Source: Brassica napus
Lineage: Eukaryota; Streptophyta; Magnoliopsida; Brassicales; Brassicaceae
DNA: 64,000 nt
Assembly (NCBI RefSeq): GCF_020379485.1
Contig: NC_063448.1
Coordinates: 17,073,726 to 17,137,725 of the forward strand
Reading direction: 5' to 3'
This document shows, piece by piece, positions 34,077 through 44,564 of this stretch. How positions within the stretch are numbered: position 1 is the stretch's first letter; each line of letters starts with the position of its first letter. A program made the position numbers and the translations under genes. The notes beneath the pieces were generated by a model. That model saw only the letters and a list, made by a program, of their open reading frames with translations. It was not told where the DNA came from and made no database searches.

Positions 34077-37000
34077 GTGCAATCGCTTGGAACTGTCAAG
34101 GGGCAGGAGCCTACTTGACTAAGCAGCACCTGCGGGAGTTGCACCGTTGCTTTCATGCTAATTTTCTTTTTCTTTCAGAAACAAAAAATATTTTTTCTTT
34201 TTTGCAAGACTTTCAGATTGAGTTTGGTTATGATCATTTGTTCACCGTTGACCCTTGTGGTCGTAGTGGTGGACTGGCTTTATTTTATATGGATGATGCT
34301 GCGGTTGATATTAAATTTTCTAATAATCGTATGATTGATATAGAAGCGCAGATGGAGGGACACAAAGTGCACATTACCTTCGTGTATGGAGATCCGGTGG
34401 TGGAACACAGTGAAGTGGTATGGGAACGCCTACTAAGTATTAATGCGAATAGAACTGGCCCATGGTTACTTATGGGAGACTTTAATGAGATCATGAAGAA
34501 CGAGGAAAAAAAAGGAGGAAGAAAGCGACCTGATTCTTCTTTTCTCCCTTTTAAGAATATGATGGCCGGCTGTGGGATGATAGAATTCCCGTCGGTGGGG
34601 AACCCCTTCTCATGGGCAGGGAGAACCCGAGCTGGTAGAGTGCAATGTCGACTTGACAGAGCAGTAGGCAATGAGGAGTGGCATGATATTTTTTCCCACA
34701 CGTTTGTGGAGTATTTACTGCGTTGGGGTTCTGATCATCGGCCTATTTTGGCTCGTTTCCTAGTAAAAGCAAAACAGAACAAACGATGCTTCAAATTTGA
34801 TAGAAGATGGCTAGGAAAGGAAGGGTTTCATGAGACAGTGCGGTCGGAGTGGGATTCAGCGAATCAGGATGGTCATGCAGGTTTGTATGATAAGATCTGC
34901 TCGACAAGAAAGGCAATATCTCGCTGGAAGAGACGAAACCCGACAAATAATGCGATCTTGATAGCGGAGCTCAAGGAACGACTAGAGAAGGCACAAGAGG
35001 ATGATTTAGTATCGAGCGAAGAAGAGCTAGAGCTCAAATGGAAACTCTGTGCGGCATAGAGGGAAGAAGAATTATTCTGGAAACAAAAGAGTAGAATGCT
35101 ACGGTTAAGAGGAGGAGATCGAAATACCAGATATTTCCATGCTAAACCAAAGCAGCGACGAGCTAGAAACCGGATCACGCGAATAAGGAACTTTATGAAT
35201 CAATGGGTGGAAACATAAGAAGGTATCGCGGCCGTAGCATCAGAGTATTTCCAGAATCTCTTCACAACTTCAAAATCCTTCTACTATCGAAGATACTATC
35301 CGGTATATTACCGAGTCTGTAAGTACAGAAATGAATCAAAAGCTTACAAAAATCCCTCACGATGAGGAGATACGGGAGGCAGTATTCGCAATTAATCCAG
35401 AAAAGGCCCCTGGTCCCGATGGAATGACTAGTTTATTCTACCAACGTTTCTGGAAGACCATTGGGAAAGACGTGTGCTCGATGGTGAGGGAGTTCTTTAT
35501 AACAGAAGAGTTTGATGCAAGACTTAACCAGACGAATATCTGTCTTATTCCAAAGACAGATAGGCCAACATCGATTACGGAGTTCCGACCCATCAGTCTT
35601 TGTAATGTCGGGTATAAGATTATTTCAAAGATCCTCTCATCCAGACTGAAGTGAATACTGCCGCAGATCATCTCGGAGACACAATCGGCCTTCGTGGCTG
35701 GTCGGTTGATCACAGATAATATCCTGGTAGCACAAGAGATGTTTCATGCACTTCGGACGAACCAAAGCTGTAAAGGAAAGTTCGTCGCTATTAAGACCGA
35801 TATGAGCAAAGCTTACGATCGGGTAGAATGGAGCTTTATGGAAGCTCTACTGCTCAAATTCGGTTTTTATGCTTGGTGGGTACAACTGATTATGAAATGC
35901 ATTTCTTCGGTATCGTATCAAGTGCTGATAAATGGTGAATCCAAAGGAGAAATCACTCCATCGCGTGGGCTACGACAAGGAGATCCCCTATCGCCCTTTC
36001 TCTTCATACTTTGCACTGAGGTCCTGATCTCTCATATTAAACATGTTGAGAGTACAAAAAAGATAGCAGGAAACAAGATAGCGAGAGAAAGCCCAACCAT
36101 ATCCCATCTACTATTTGCGGATGATAGCCTTTTCTTCTGTAAAGCGGAGCAATCCCAATGCGAGGAACTGGTTCAAATCATCGACGTCTATGGGGAAGCC
36201 TCAGGACAACAACTGAATAAAGAAAAATCTTCAGTTATGTTCGGTTATAAGGTCATAGCTTCTACTAAAAACGAAATGAAAATATCTCTCGGAATCTCAA
36301 AAGAAGGTGGAATGGGAATGTACCTGGGAATGCCAGAAAAGATTTGTGGTTCGAAAAAGAAAGTTTTTTCCTACGTTCAGGAGAGATTGAATAACCGTAT
36401 CAATGGGTGGTCGAGTAAGCTCCTATCCAAAGGAGGCAAAGAAGTACAGATCAAGACAGTAGCTCAAGCGACTCCAACCTATACGATATCTTGTTATCTA
36501 CTACCACAAGATATATGCCATAAACTTTCCGCCGCAGTGGCGCGATTATGGTGGAGTGCACGGAATAATAACAAAGGTCTACATTGGGTAGCCTGGGATA
36601 AAATCTGTGTACCGACGGAAGAAGGAGGTCTGGGGTTCCGTAACTTCCATGACTTTAACTTGGCTCTTCTAGCCAAACAGGTCTGGCGGTTGCTTGTGCT
36701 TCCAGATTCTCTACTAGCTCGGGTCTTGAAAGGTAGATACTATAGACATTCTAATCCGCTTACAACACCCAAGGCTTATAATGCTTCGTTGGGGTGGAAC
36801 AGCCTGATGGCAGCAAAGCAAGTGCTCCAGGAACGGCTCCGACGGACGATTGGCACGGGGGCAGATACAAAGGTATGGGAACACTTATGGATCCCTACTG
36901 AGATAGCCCGGCCGGCAATTCCAAGGAATGGAGCGCAAGACCCTGCTCTTAGAGTCCATCACCTTATCGACTTTGATAGGAAGGTCTGGAATGAAAACTT

Positions 37001-38185
37001 GCTGCATGAGTTTATCGACGCAGGAGATATTCCCCAGATCCTGTCCTTGAAGATAAGTCGGACATGAAGAAAAGATAGCTACACATGGGATTTCACTAAA
37101 TCTGGAGCTTACACAGTTAGATCGGGCTATAAAATAGCAAATCAACAGCGAAGAAGACTCCAAGAGAATGCGACAGGGGAGCCAAGTACGACGGCCTTGA
37201 AGAAAGCAATCTGGACACTCAAATGTCCCCGTAAGATAAAGCACTTCCTGTGGAGCGTACCCTTTGGATATGTGGCATCAGCGAGTAAGTTAAAAGAGAG
37301 ACACTGTGGAACGGATGAAACATGTCAGAGATGTGGAGAGGAAAATGAAACAATAAACCATATTTTATTTGAGTGCCCCTTGCAGCTCAGTGCTGAGCGC
37401 TCTCAACGATCCCGACAAATCCGGGCGTTTTCCCGTGCTCTTCTATCTATGCGAATATGGATACACTTTTGGGCTACATCAGAGAACCTAGGATGCAGGC
37501 AGCAAACGTCTCGATGTTCCCGTGGTTGTTGTGGTTCATATGGAAAGCTCGCAATGATATGTGTTTTACTGCAAAGAACGTATCGCCTTTGGACACAGTT
37601 CAGCACGCAAGGCAGGAGGCAGAGGAGTGGAGAGTTGCTCAAATAGTCGAGGAAGTCATCGAGGAGGAGCAGGTGGAGCGGGAGCTAGAACAACCGGTGG
37701 TACAGCCAGCTCGGTGTAGATGGAAGTGCCAGGTGGATGCTTCTTGGAAATCGACAACAAAAGGGGTAGGAGTCGGCTTTGTACTGCTCGACGATGACCG
37801 CGTGATCATGGTGGGACTTAGGAACTACACTCGAGCAGCCTCTCCCTTACAGGCGGAAGCGGAGGGCCTCAGTTGGGCCATGAAGGAGCTGCTCCATCGC
37901 GACTTCAAAGACGTTAGGTTTGAGTCTGACTGTCAACAGCTGGTCTGAATCATCCAACAAACATCACCGTGGCCGGCTCTTGAACCGGAATTGGACGAGA
38001 TTGATTTCTTTAAATCAGAGTTCTCAGAGTTCTCAATATCTTTTATTGCACGTTCTGAAAACATCCGTGCGGATTGCTTGTCAAAAGCAAGTCGATCACG
38101 AGATAACCCCTTTTCTTTCGTAGACGTTAAGGTTCCACGCTTGCTAGCTTATGAAGCTCGCTTGTTTGAACCTTTAGCAGATTAA
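34073..38185 (+). pseudogene. LINE ORF2: endonuclease, reverse transcriptase, RNase H (broken)
   Basis: 34073-35059 is an apurinic-type endonuclease: the start MSAIAWNCQGAG, SETKN, GDFNEI and the SDHRPI C-terminal motif are all present. 35331-37067 is the reverse transcriptase: APGPDGMTSLFYQRFW, FRPISLCNVGYK, AFVAGRLITDNI, TDMSKAYDRVEW, GLRQGDPLSPFLF and the catalytic FADD at about 36115-36126. 37197-37400 carries the zinc-binding KHFLWS..CQRCGEENETINHILFECP region. 37720-38185 is RNase H (VDASWK, AEAEGLSWA, ESDCQQLV, then SENIRADCLSKA after a stop). Several stops and frame changes separate the parts, so no functional polyprotein is made. Confidence 0.85.
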
Positions 38186-38216
38186 TGAAATAAGTTATTT
38201 GATGCCAAAAAAAAAA

Positions 38217-38422
38217 ATACATAATTATATTTCAAATATTATCCGTTTACGAATTGACATAACCATCATCAGATCCAATAGCCGGTAATTTTAACTCAAA
38301 ACATTAGTCAATATGTAAAGTATCCGGATAAATCACAATATAATCATGCTAATTTATGAAAATATAAAAAAACCACATTTAACCGTGTTAATTTACATAT
38401 CAACTATATGATTTGATATTTA
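38217..38422. other. AT-rich sequence after the LINE
   Basis: Short AT-rich spacer leading into the palindrome-containing repeats. No gene is seen. Confidence 0.5.
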
Positions 38423-38760
38423 TTAGCCGGCTAAAATAAGTCAAAATAAAATCAAGGAAAATAAATACAAAAACATATATTTGTTAACCGGCTAAAATAA
38501 CTTAATATCTAGAAACATATACATATTAGCCGGCTAAAATAAGTCAAAATAAAATCAAGGAAAATAAATACAAAAACATATATTTGTTAACCGGTTAAAT
38601 TAACTTAATAGCTAGAAACATATACATATTAGCCGGCTAAACTAACAAATATATAGTGTGAAAAGATTTGACTCAAATACATAAAAATATATTTGGTAGC
38701 CGGCTAAACTAACAAATACGTAAACATTAATAATTCATGTTAGCTGGCTAATTATTATAT
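38423..38760. repeat. 103-bp tandem repeats with TTAGCCGGCTAA palindromes
   Basis: The palindrome TTAGCCGGCTAA occurs at 38423, 38526 and 38629, spaced exactly 103 bp. A variant TTAACCGG(C/T)TAA sits between them (38484 and about 38587), and further variants follow near 38698 and 38740. The DNA between is AT-rich. Confidence 0.85.
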
Positions 38761-38761
38761 T

Positions 38762-39341
38762 ATCTTTGCGCGATGAACGGTTTTCATGGGGAGTACGGTT
38801 TTCTTGTTGCGCCGTCCTTGTGAAGATTTTGGTGTCGACGAGCTTGTGTTAGGGATGTCGGTTCTCCGGGACATCTCCCTCTTAGACGTGAAGCTCTTCT
38901 TGGCCTGTAGATTTTAGAGTTTGTGCGCGGCGATGTAGGATGCATGTGACGGCGAGGAGCAGCTGAACTTTACAGAGGAAGTTTGAGAATCGGCTCTCTG
39001 TAGATTCCGGTGGTCGAGGCGCGGAGCAACTCCGGGGATAACTCTTTTGGTGAAGACTAATCATGGATAGATCGATGTCATGTTTCAAACACACCGGCTG
39101 CCGAGAAGCTGCGATACCCATTCGCGTTCGTCGAAGCATTCACGTTCGTCGAAGCTGGGGCAATAGCTCTTTTGTCTTCTTTCTCTCGCTCTAGTCTTCT
39201 CTCTTTAAATTTTGATGTGCTTATGCTTGTTCTTTTTTGTTGAATCTACTTGTCGAGGGTTTTGATGTTTCTTTGATTTCTCCTGGTACCATAATATATA
39301 TAAATGTATGCTTTTGCCAATGTCCCTTTATCAAAAAGAAA
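38762..39341 (+). mobile_element. GC-rich retroposon-like block
   Basis: GC-rich sequence rises abruptly from AT-rich DNA, becomes T-rich, and ends with TTTATCAAAAAGAAA, like a decayed poly(A) end. It has many stops in all frames and no known domain. It resembles the block at 3388-4578 in style. No target duplication was found. Confidence 0.3.
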
Positions 39342-39857
39342 TAATTTAATTTTGCTTCTTTAAAAAAAAGAGAGAGATACAAGTGATAGGGTTATCAGTG
39401 TATTTTCATACCCACTGGTGATGGACTCCACCACTCTTTTTCATTCTTGCAAATTTCACTATTATTGTATATTTTTTGTGTAAATTGCTATTGTAATTAC
39501 AATCATACTTGATACTTAGAGCACCCCATTGGTGAACTCCCCGAATCTCGATTCCGAAAATCCGCTTTTGATTATTATAATTTTTTTTTTTTTGATTTTT
39601 TTTTTTTTTTAAATTAATAAATCAACTAATCGCGAGCCGCCACATGTGAGTGGATCCGCGAAGAGTGTTGATACAGGTTCATTCCAGCTAGCTCAACTGA
39701 TACAGGTTCATAAAAAACAGGTTATTATATTAAATTTTTTTCTTAGAAATAAACAGGCGTCTCAAGCTCCCTTTCATCTTCCACCTTCCTTGTGGCACCA
39801 ACGACGATTGACGATTGAAGCAAAAAGAGAAACATCTCTCTCTTTGAAGTTTCCGCC
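39342..39857. promoter_or_regulatory. p24 upstream region
   Basis: AT-rich with long poly-T tracts near 39577-39612, then a short GC-richer leader with CTCTCTCTTTG immediately before the p24 start codon. It presumably contains the p24 promoter and 5' UTR. No clear TATA box was picked out. Confidence 0.35.
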
Positions 39858-40741
39858 ATGGTTCTCCGATCAGAAAACCTCTGGACGTTCCTGATAACCG
39901 TAGCGATTATCTGCCGCGTATCTCAATCTCTCCACTTCGAATTGCGATCAGGTCGAACAAAATGTATATCGGAAGACATAAAAAGCAATTCAATGACCGT
40001 CGGTAAATACACCGTCGTTAACCCCAACGAAGCTCACCCTTCTCCTCCCTCTCACAAGATCTCCATAAGGGTACTCTCAAAATCCTTTCTTTCTTTTTAT
40101 ATTTTTTTGAATTTTTGAAATTTTGAATATACACAGGTGACATCGAGTTACGGGAACACGTTTCATCACGCGGAAGACGTGGACTCGGGACAATTCGCGT
40201 TCACGGCGGTGGAAGCTGGAGACTACATGGCTTGTTTCACTGCCAACGGTCATAAGCCTGAGGTGACGTTGAGTATCGATTTTGATTGGAGGACGGGTAT
40301 TCATTCCAAGAGCTGGGGTAGTGTCGCCAAGAAGAGCCAAGTCGAAGTGAGTCTTTCCATATTGTTTGGTAATACCTCTATAGTCCTGTTCTTATGCTTG
40401 TGTGTTGTGTTCGTAACCAAAGGTCATGGAGTTTGAGGTTAAGCAACTGATTGAAACCGTCAACTCGATTCATGATGAGATGTTTTATCTCAGAGACAGG
40501 TAAATAAAGTTTCTCTTTTTTTTTTCTAGTCGTTTCAATGTTTTTGAGTATGAGCTTGTGCTTATAATGTGATGAGTTTTGTTTTGTTTGTCTCAGGGAG
40601 GAAGAGATGCAGAATCTGAACAGGGGTACAAACTCCAAAATGGCTTGGTTGAGCTTCCTCTCTCTTTTCGTATGCTTAGGAGTCGCCGGAATGCAGTTTA
40701 TGCACTTGAAGACGTTTTTGGAGAAGAAGAAAGTCATCTAA
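39858..40741 (+). CDS. p24-family cargo receptor (emp24/gp25L), delta type
   Basis: Four exons, 39858-40070, 40137-40346, 40423-40499 and 40597-40741, join to 645 nt, or 214 residues, the normal p24 length. Order of parts: signal peptide (about residues 1-26, LITVAIICRVSQS), GOLD domain (about 27-125, with LRSGRTKCISEDI and the paired cysteines), a coiled-coil segment (about 140-180, VKQLIETVNSIHDEMFYLRDRE), one membrane span (about 185-205, WLSFLSLFVCLGVAGMQF) and a short cytosolic tail ending KKVI, a dilysine COPI-binding signal. Known role: type I membrane proteins cycling between ER and Golgi, selecting cargo such as GPI-anchored proteins and the KDEL receptor. ATG context is good (CCGCCATGG). 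By synteny this is the At1g26690 counterpart. The gene converges on REM-A, with 273 bp between the stop codons. Confidence 0.95.
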
Positions 40742-41014
40742 GATGGTTAGTTAGATGGAACAATCCCACTCTTGCTTTTTCATAACTCAAGATTATTCCT
40801 TGGGTTTTTGTATATTTTGATCTTTGTAGCTTGAGCATGTCCCCTTGGAACTGGAACTTAAATGAATGTGAAAGTGTTTGCCATTTTACACACACTAGAG
40901 ATATGATCAATAAGTAGACATCTAGCCAGAAGCAACTAGAGAAAATGCAGTCAACAAGAAACTTGACAGATAGATAGAAAATATTGTAGTGTATCACACC
41001 ACAGGACAGCAGTC

Positions 41015-43177
41015 TCAAAGTTTGGTGCAGAATTTAAGCACAGGATTTGCTTCTTCATCCTCCCAAATGAGTTCCAACAGAAAGGACTGTCCTACCTTTA
41101 CGCCATGAGCATCACAGAACTCTCTCCATCCTTTTCCAAGTCGCATTATTCCGATGTTTCTGTTCTGATCCAAAAGATCCACCACCTGTTTTTTCACTCC
41201 ATCTTTGTCTAACAGAGTTATCTTCCCTGGCTTGTTGATGCCATTCACCCGTGTGAAACCCAGCGGGAGCATCTGCGCAAAGATTTGTCTTTAACCAATA
41301 AAAAAACAACTGACCAAGAGACACCCTTGAGGCAGAGTTGTGCATGAGTTTACCAGTTTATAGGTTTTAAGAGCTCTCGGTGTAAGAGTTAATTTCACAA
41401 ATCGGTCTTGACTATATGAAGATGAAGCTCTGCATCTCGAGCTATTCTCCCTTTTCACCATCTCAAAGCTTTCCTCTGAGCTGCCCTCGTCTTCAAAATT
41501 CTCCTCTTCACTTTCTTGGGATTCTCCGCTGCTAGTATCAGAGGAGAGGGAGTTTACATCATCACTTTCTTCTGAGCACTCTAATGGTGTTTTGCCGTGG
41601 TTGTAACTGCACAACAAGAGAACAGGCTTGTCCCCAGTTTCAACCACTTTAAACATAAAGGAATCTCCAGTTTTGATCCCGTTTACTTGGCAGAAAGTTT
41701 TCCAGCCTGGTCCAAGATAAGTATGGTCGAGTGATTTGTAGTATCTCAAACCTAAACTCCATCTTCCTCCACATTCACTCTTTAAAATTATCTCACTGAG
41801 TCCTTTCAGACCATTTTCATTCACAAACTTCCTCTGAATATACTGCAAAACGACACATGCATATCAATATACAGAACTACAAACAGCATTTTAAGTTCCA
41901 AAAGGTGTGAATGAAAACTTTTTATTTTTTGTAACACGTGTGAATGAAAACTATAATGTGAGTTTATGTATTCACCAGTTTATCAGTTCTTAGGCTATTA
42001 GAACTGACAGATCCCACATAGTAAGAATGGTGCAATGAGGGTTCTGGAGCTGGTTCTGCAAGGGACAAACGGATAACTGGAGGTGCAGATTTTCCGACCA
42101 GTTTGAATGTATAGTGATGACCTTGGTTCATCCCATTCTCAGCACAGAATCTTCTCCAGCCAGGTCCGACAAGAGTCTGCACGCTTGCTTTGGTGTATGT
42201 AATATTCAAATTCCATGATCTTCCTTCCTGGTTAAGAAGAACGATCTCTTTACCGCTCATGTTATCCAGACCGTTTGACCTCGAAAAACTAATTGGTACA
42301 TACTGCAATCCCATCACACCATTAGATTTAAAGCAGCTCAGTTTAACTAACAGATATTTTGCTTGAATTGTAGGAATCTAAATCTAACCAGTCGATCAAA
42401 TCTTAGACTAGAGGGTGAGACATGTGCCATAAAGTGAGAGTGATCTGATGAAGACTCTTCTTTCCTTCTTGGCTTCTTCTTCACTCTCTTTCTCTTCTCT
42501 CCTGAACTGTTTTCTGTAACTTAAAAACAATAAAGAAATCTCTAATGAAGCATTGGCATATAGTCCCAAAGTTTTATGAAAAAATTACATATCTATTAGC
42601 TTTCAACTTTGTACATTTTTTATAATATATAAATCATTATTAAATTGTCTATAACTCTAAAATCTCTGCCATGTGAATTTGAATACATTAATAGAACAAA
42701 AGTGTACCAGTATTGTTGGTCTGATCTTGACTATCATCATTGATGTTGTGAGATGATGCTGAAGTATATTGAATGTCACAGAAACTTGGTCCGAAAGCTG
42801 TGACATGAAACACCATCTCTCCTTCATGTCTGAAAATGGTGATGTCACCTATCCGAAGATCATGCCCTACTGCAAAATCTTCCCAACCATCTGTGAGTCT
42901 CACGCCGTCTACCTTCACTAACCAAGTTTTAGTGGACGCATCTGTTGTCAGTTTCGCAGTCTTGATGTGGTCGTTACTTAATCCTTGGACGTGCTTCAAG
43001 AAGAAAGCTACAGGAATGTTCTGCACCAAACATGCAACAAAGGTTAAGCAAATGAAACAGTTTTCTTGGAGCGCAAGAAAGAGATAAGAAGAGTACAAGG
43101 TGAGTGTGAAAGCCGGGAAGGAGAGGTTGGAAGAAATGTGGTGTGATCGGAGAGCGAAGAGATTGATCATCAGCCAT
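41015..43177 (-). CDS. REM-type B3 transcription factor, copy A (four B3 domains)
   Basis: Six exons, 43097-43177, 42708-43020, 42389-42513, 41976-42302, 41354-41842 and 41015-41272, join in frame to 530 residues. B3-1 spans about residues 15-115 (LLPGFHTHL, IPVAFFLKHV, DGWEDFAVGHDLRIGDI, FHVTAFG). A basic nuclear-localisation stretch, GEKRKRVKKKPRRKEE, follows at about 136-151. B3-2 is at about 174-260 (GPGWRRFCAENGMNQG), B3-3 at about 283-365 (LGPGWKTFCQVNGIKTGDSF), then a Ser/Asp/Glu-rich linker (about 370-420), and B3-4 at about 427-528 (GKGWREFCDAHGVKVGQSF). Known family: plant-specific REM factors, nuclear, mostly expressed in reproductive meristems and gametophytes. Target genes cannot be inferred from sequence. 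By synteny the locus corresponds to At1g26680. It is the first of three tandem paralogues. Confidence 0.92.
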
Positions 43178-44564
43178 TGTTGAACACTTCAATAGAAAAT
43201 CTCTCAATAAAATCTTTATATCCTGAGCAGAGAAAATAATAGGAAGGAATCTTATGGTGGACACAGAGTTTCATAAAGGTGAGAACTTTTATAACACTTG
43301 TCTTCTTTATGGTCTTGAATCTCTCTCTCTCGAGGTGGACGACATAGATGGTGTTTACAGTTACCTTTTCCAGTAACTCTTATGACACCTGTCTTCTTGG
43401 TCTTTATCTTTCTCTACTTTTTATAGCCGTTGATCTTCGTGAAGAATTAGCCAAAGACAGATATCAAAGTGACAAGACACACAAAGACACAGATATTGTA
43501 CTATTTAGGGGATTACAAGTTTCGAGCTTTTGAAAAGACCAGTAAAGAGGAGTTGTGTCACGAATGTGTTGTGCCTTGGAGATGAAGCTACCCATTTTAT
43601 AAATTGCTCACCTATATTTCCAGTTTTTTTAATGCCCTCGGAACAATGTGTTTGGTATAAATACTTTGTAAAAATGGCATCTCAATAAATAATATAATTT
43701 TCACAATCTTTAGTTAGTAGGAATAAGGATAATGAAATAAATGAAGAAAATAATAGGAATGAGGAGGAAATATGTCTTTTTAAAATTTAATAAAAATGCT
43801 TTTTGTTTAAAAAATGAGAAATAAAAAAGAACCTATGAAAAATAATTCTTTATAAATGGTGTAATTTGTATGGAAAGAAAAGAAATTTGTTATTCTCATT
43901 CATGTTTTGGCCACCAGTTAAAGCTAGTGTAGTCGGAATGAAGAGCCAATGATCTTCGTGAAGACTAAAGACTCTACATAAGAATCTAGCTAAAGACTGA
44001 TATCAAAGTGACAACAACACAAACAAAGACAGAGATTAGTTTCGAGCTTTTGAAAACCTAGTAAAAAGAGTTATTTCACGGATGGGTTATGCCTTGGAGA
44101 CGAAGCTACCCATCTTATACATTGCTGAGGTATTTTTTCAGTTTCTTAAATGCCAATAAAGAAGTGCTTAGTATAATTACCTTGTAAAATGCTGTATATA
44201 TATTAAAGAAGTGATTTTTTAAAATACTAGGAAGCCAAAGCATATATATATACACATATATATTATATATTAAATATATAAAATTAATTTTATAAAACTT
44301 ATGACTAAAAATATATGCAAGATCTTGTACACTTGGATCTATTTGGCTTGAGCATGTCCTTTTGGAACCGGAGATTAAATGAATGCCAAAGTGTTCGCCA
44401 TTTATTTTTACACACACACTAGAGATATGAACCGTAAGTAGACATCTAGCCAGAAGCAACAAGAGAATAATATGCAGTCAACAAGCTGCTGCAACTTAAA
44501 GAAACTTGACAGAGAGTAAGAAAATATTGTACCACAGGAGTCTTCTTCTCTGGGCACAGCAGTC
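43178..44564. other. REM spacer: promoter of copy A and 3' flank of copy B
   Basis: Holds the upstream region of REM-A. The block around 43555-43610 (TGTGCCTTGGAGATGAAGC) is repeated within this same spacer near 44085, and again upstream of the other REM units (47213, 50140, 60880). The 3' part (44310-44560) is the duplicated 3' flank shared with 56120-56318 and 57957-58150. AT-rich, no further gene. Confidence 0.6.

Larger units (their letters stand above)
32920..38216 (+). mobile_element. Near-full-length L1-type LINE, mutated
   Basis: About 5.3 kb. A short direct repeat ATACATAA lies at 32912-32919 and again at 38217-38224, after an A tract at about 38206-38216. ORF1 (32997-34076) is followed by ORF2 (from 34073) with a four-base ATGA overlap. 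ORF2 runs endonuclease, reverse transcriptase, zinc-binding region, RNase H in the usual plant L1 order. It is inactivated by in-frame stops near 35057, 35216, 35651 and 37946, and by frame changes near 35270 and 37068. Confidence 0.85.

Noticed and set aside
38423..38760. CRISPR-like array (regular repeats)
   Set aside because: The sequence is plant nuclear DNA; the 103-bp repeats include the spacer and have no unique spacers or cas genes.
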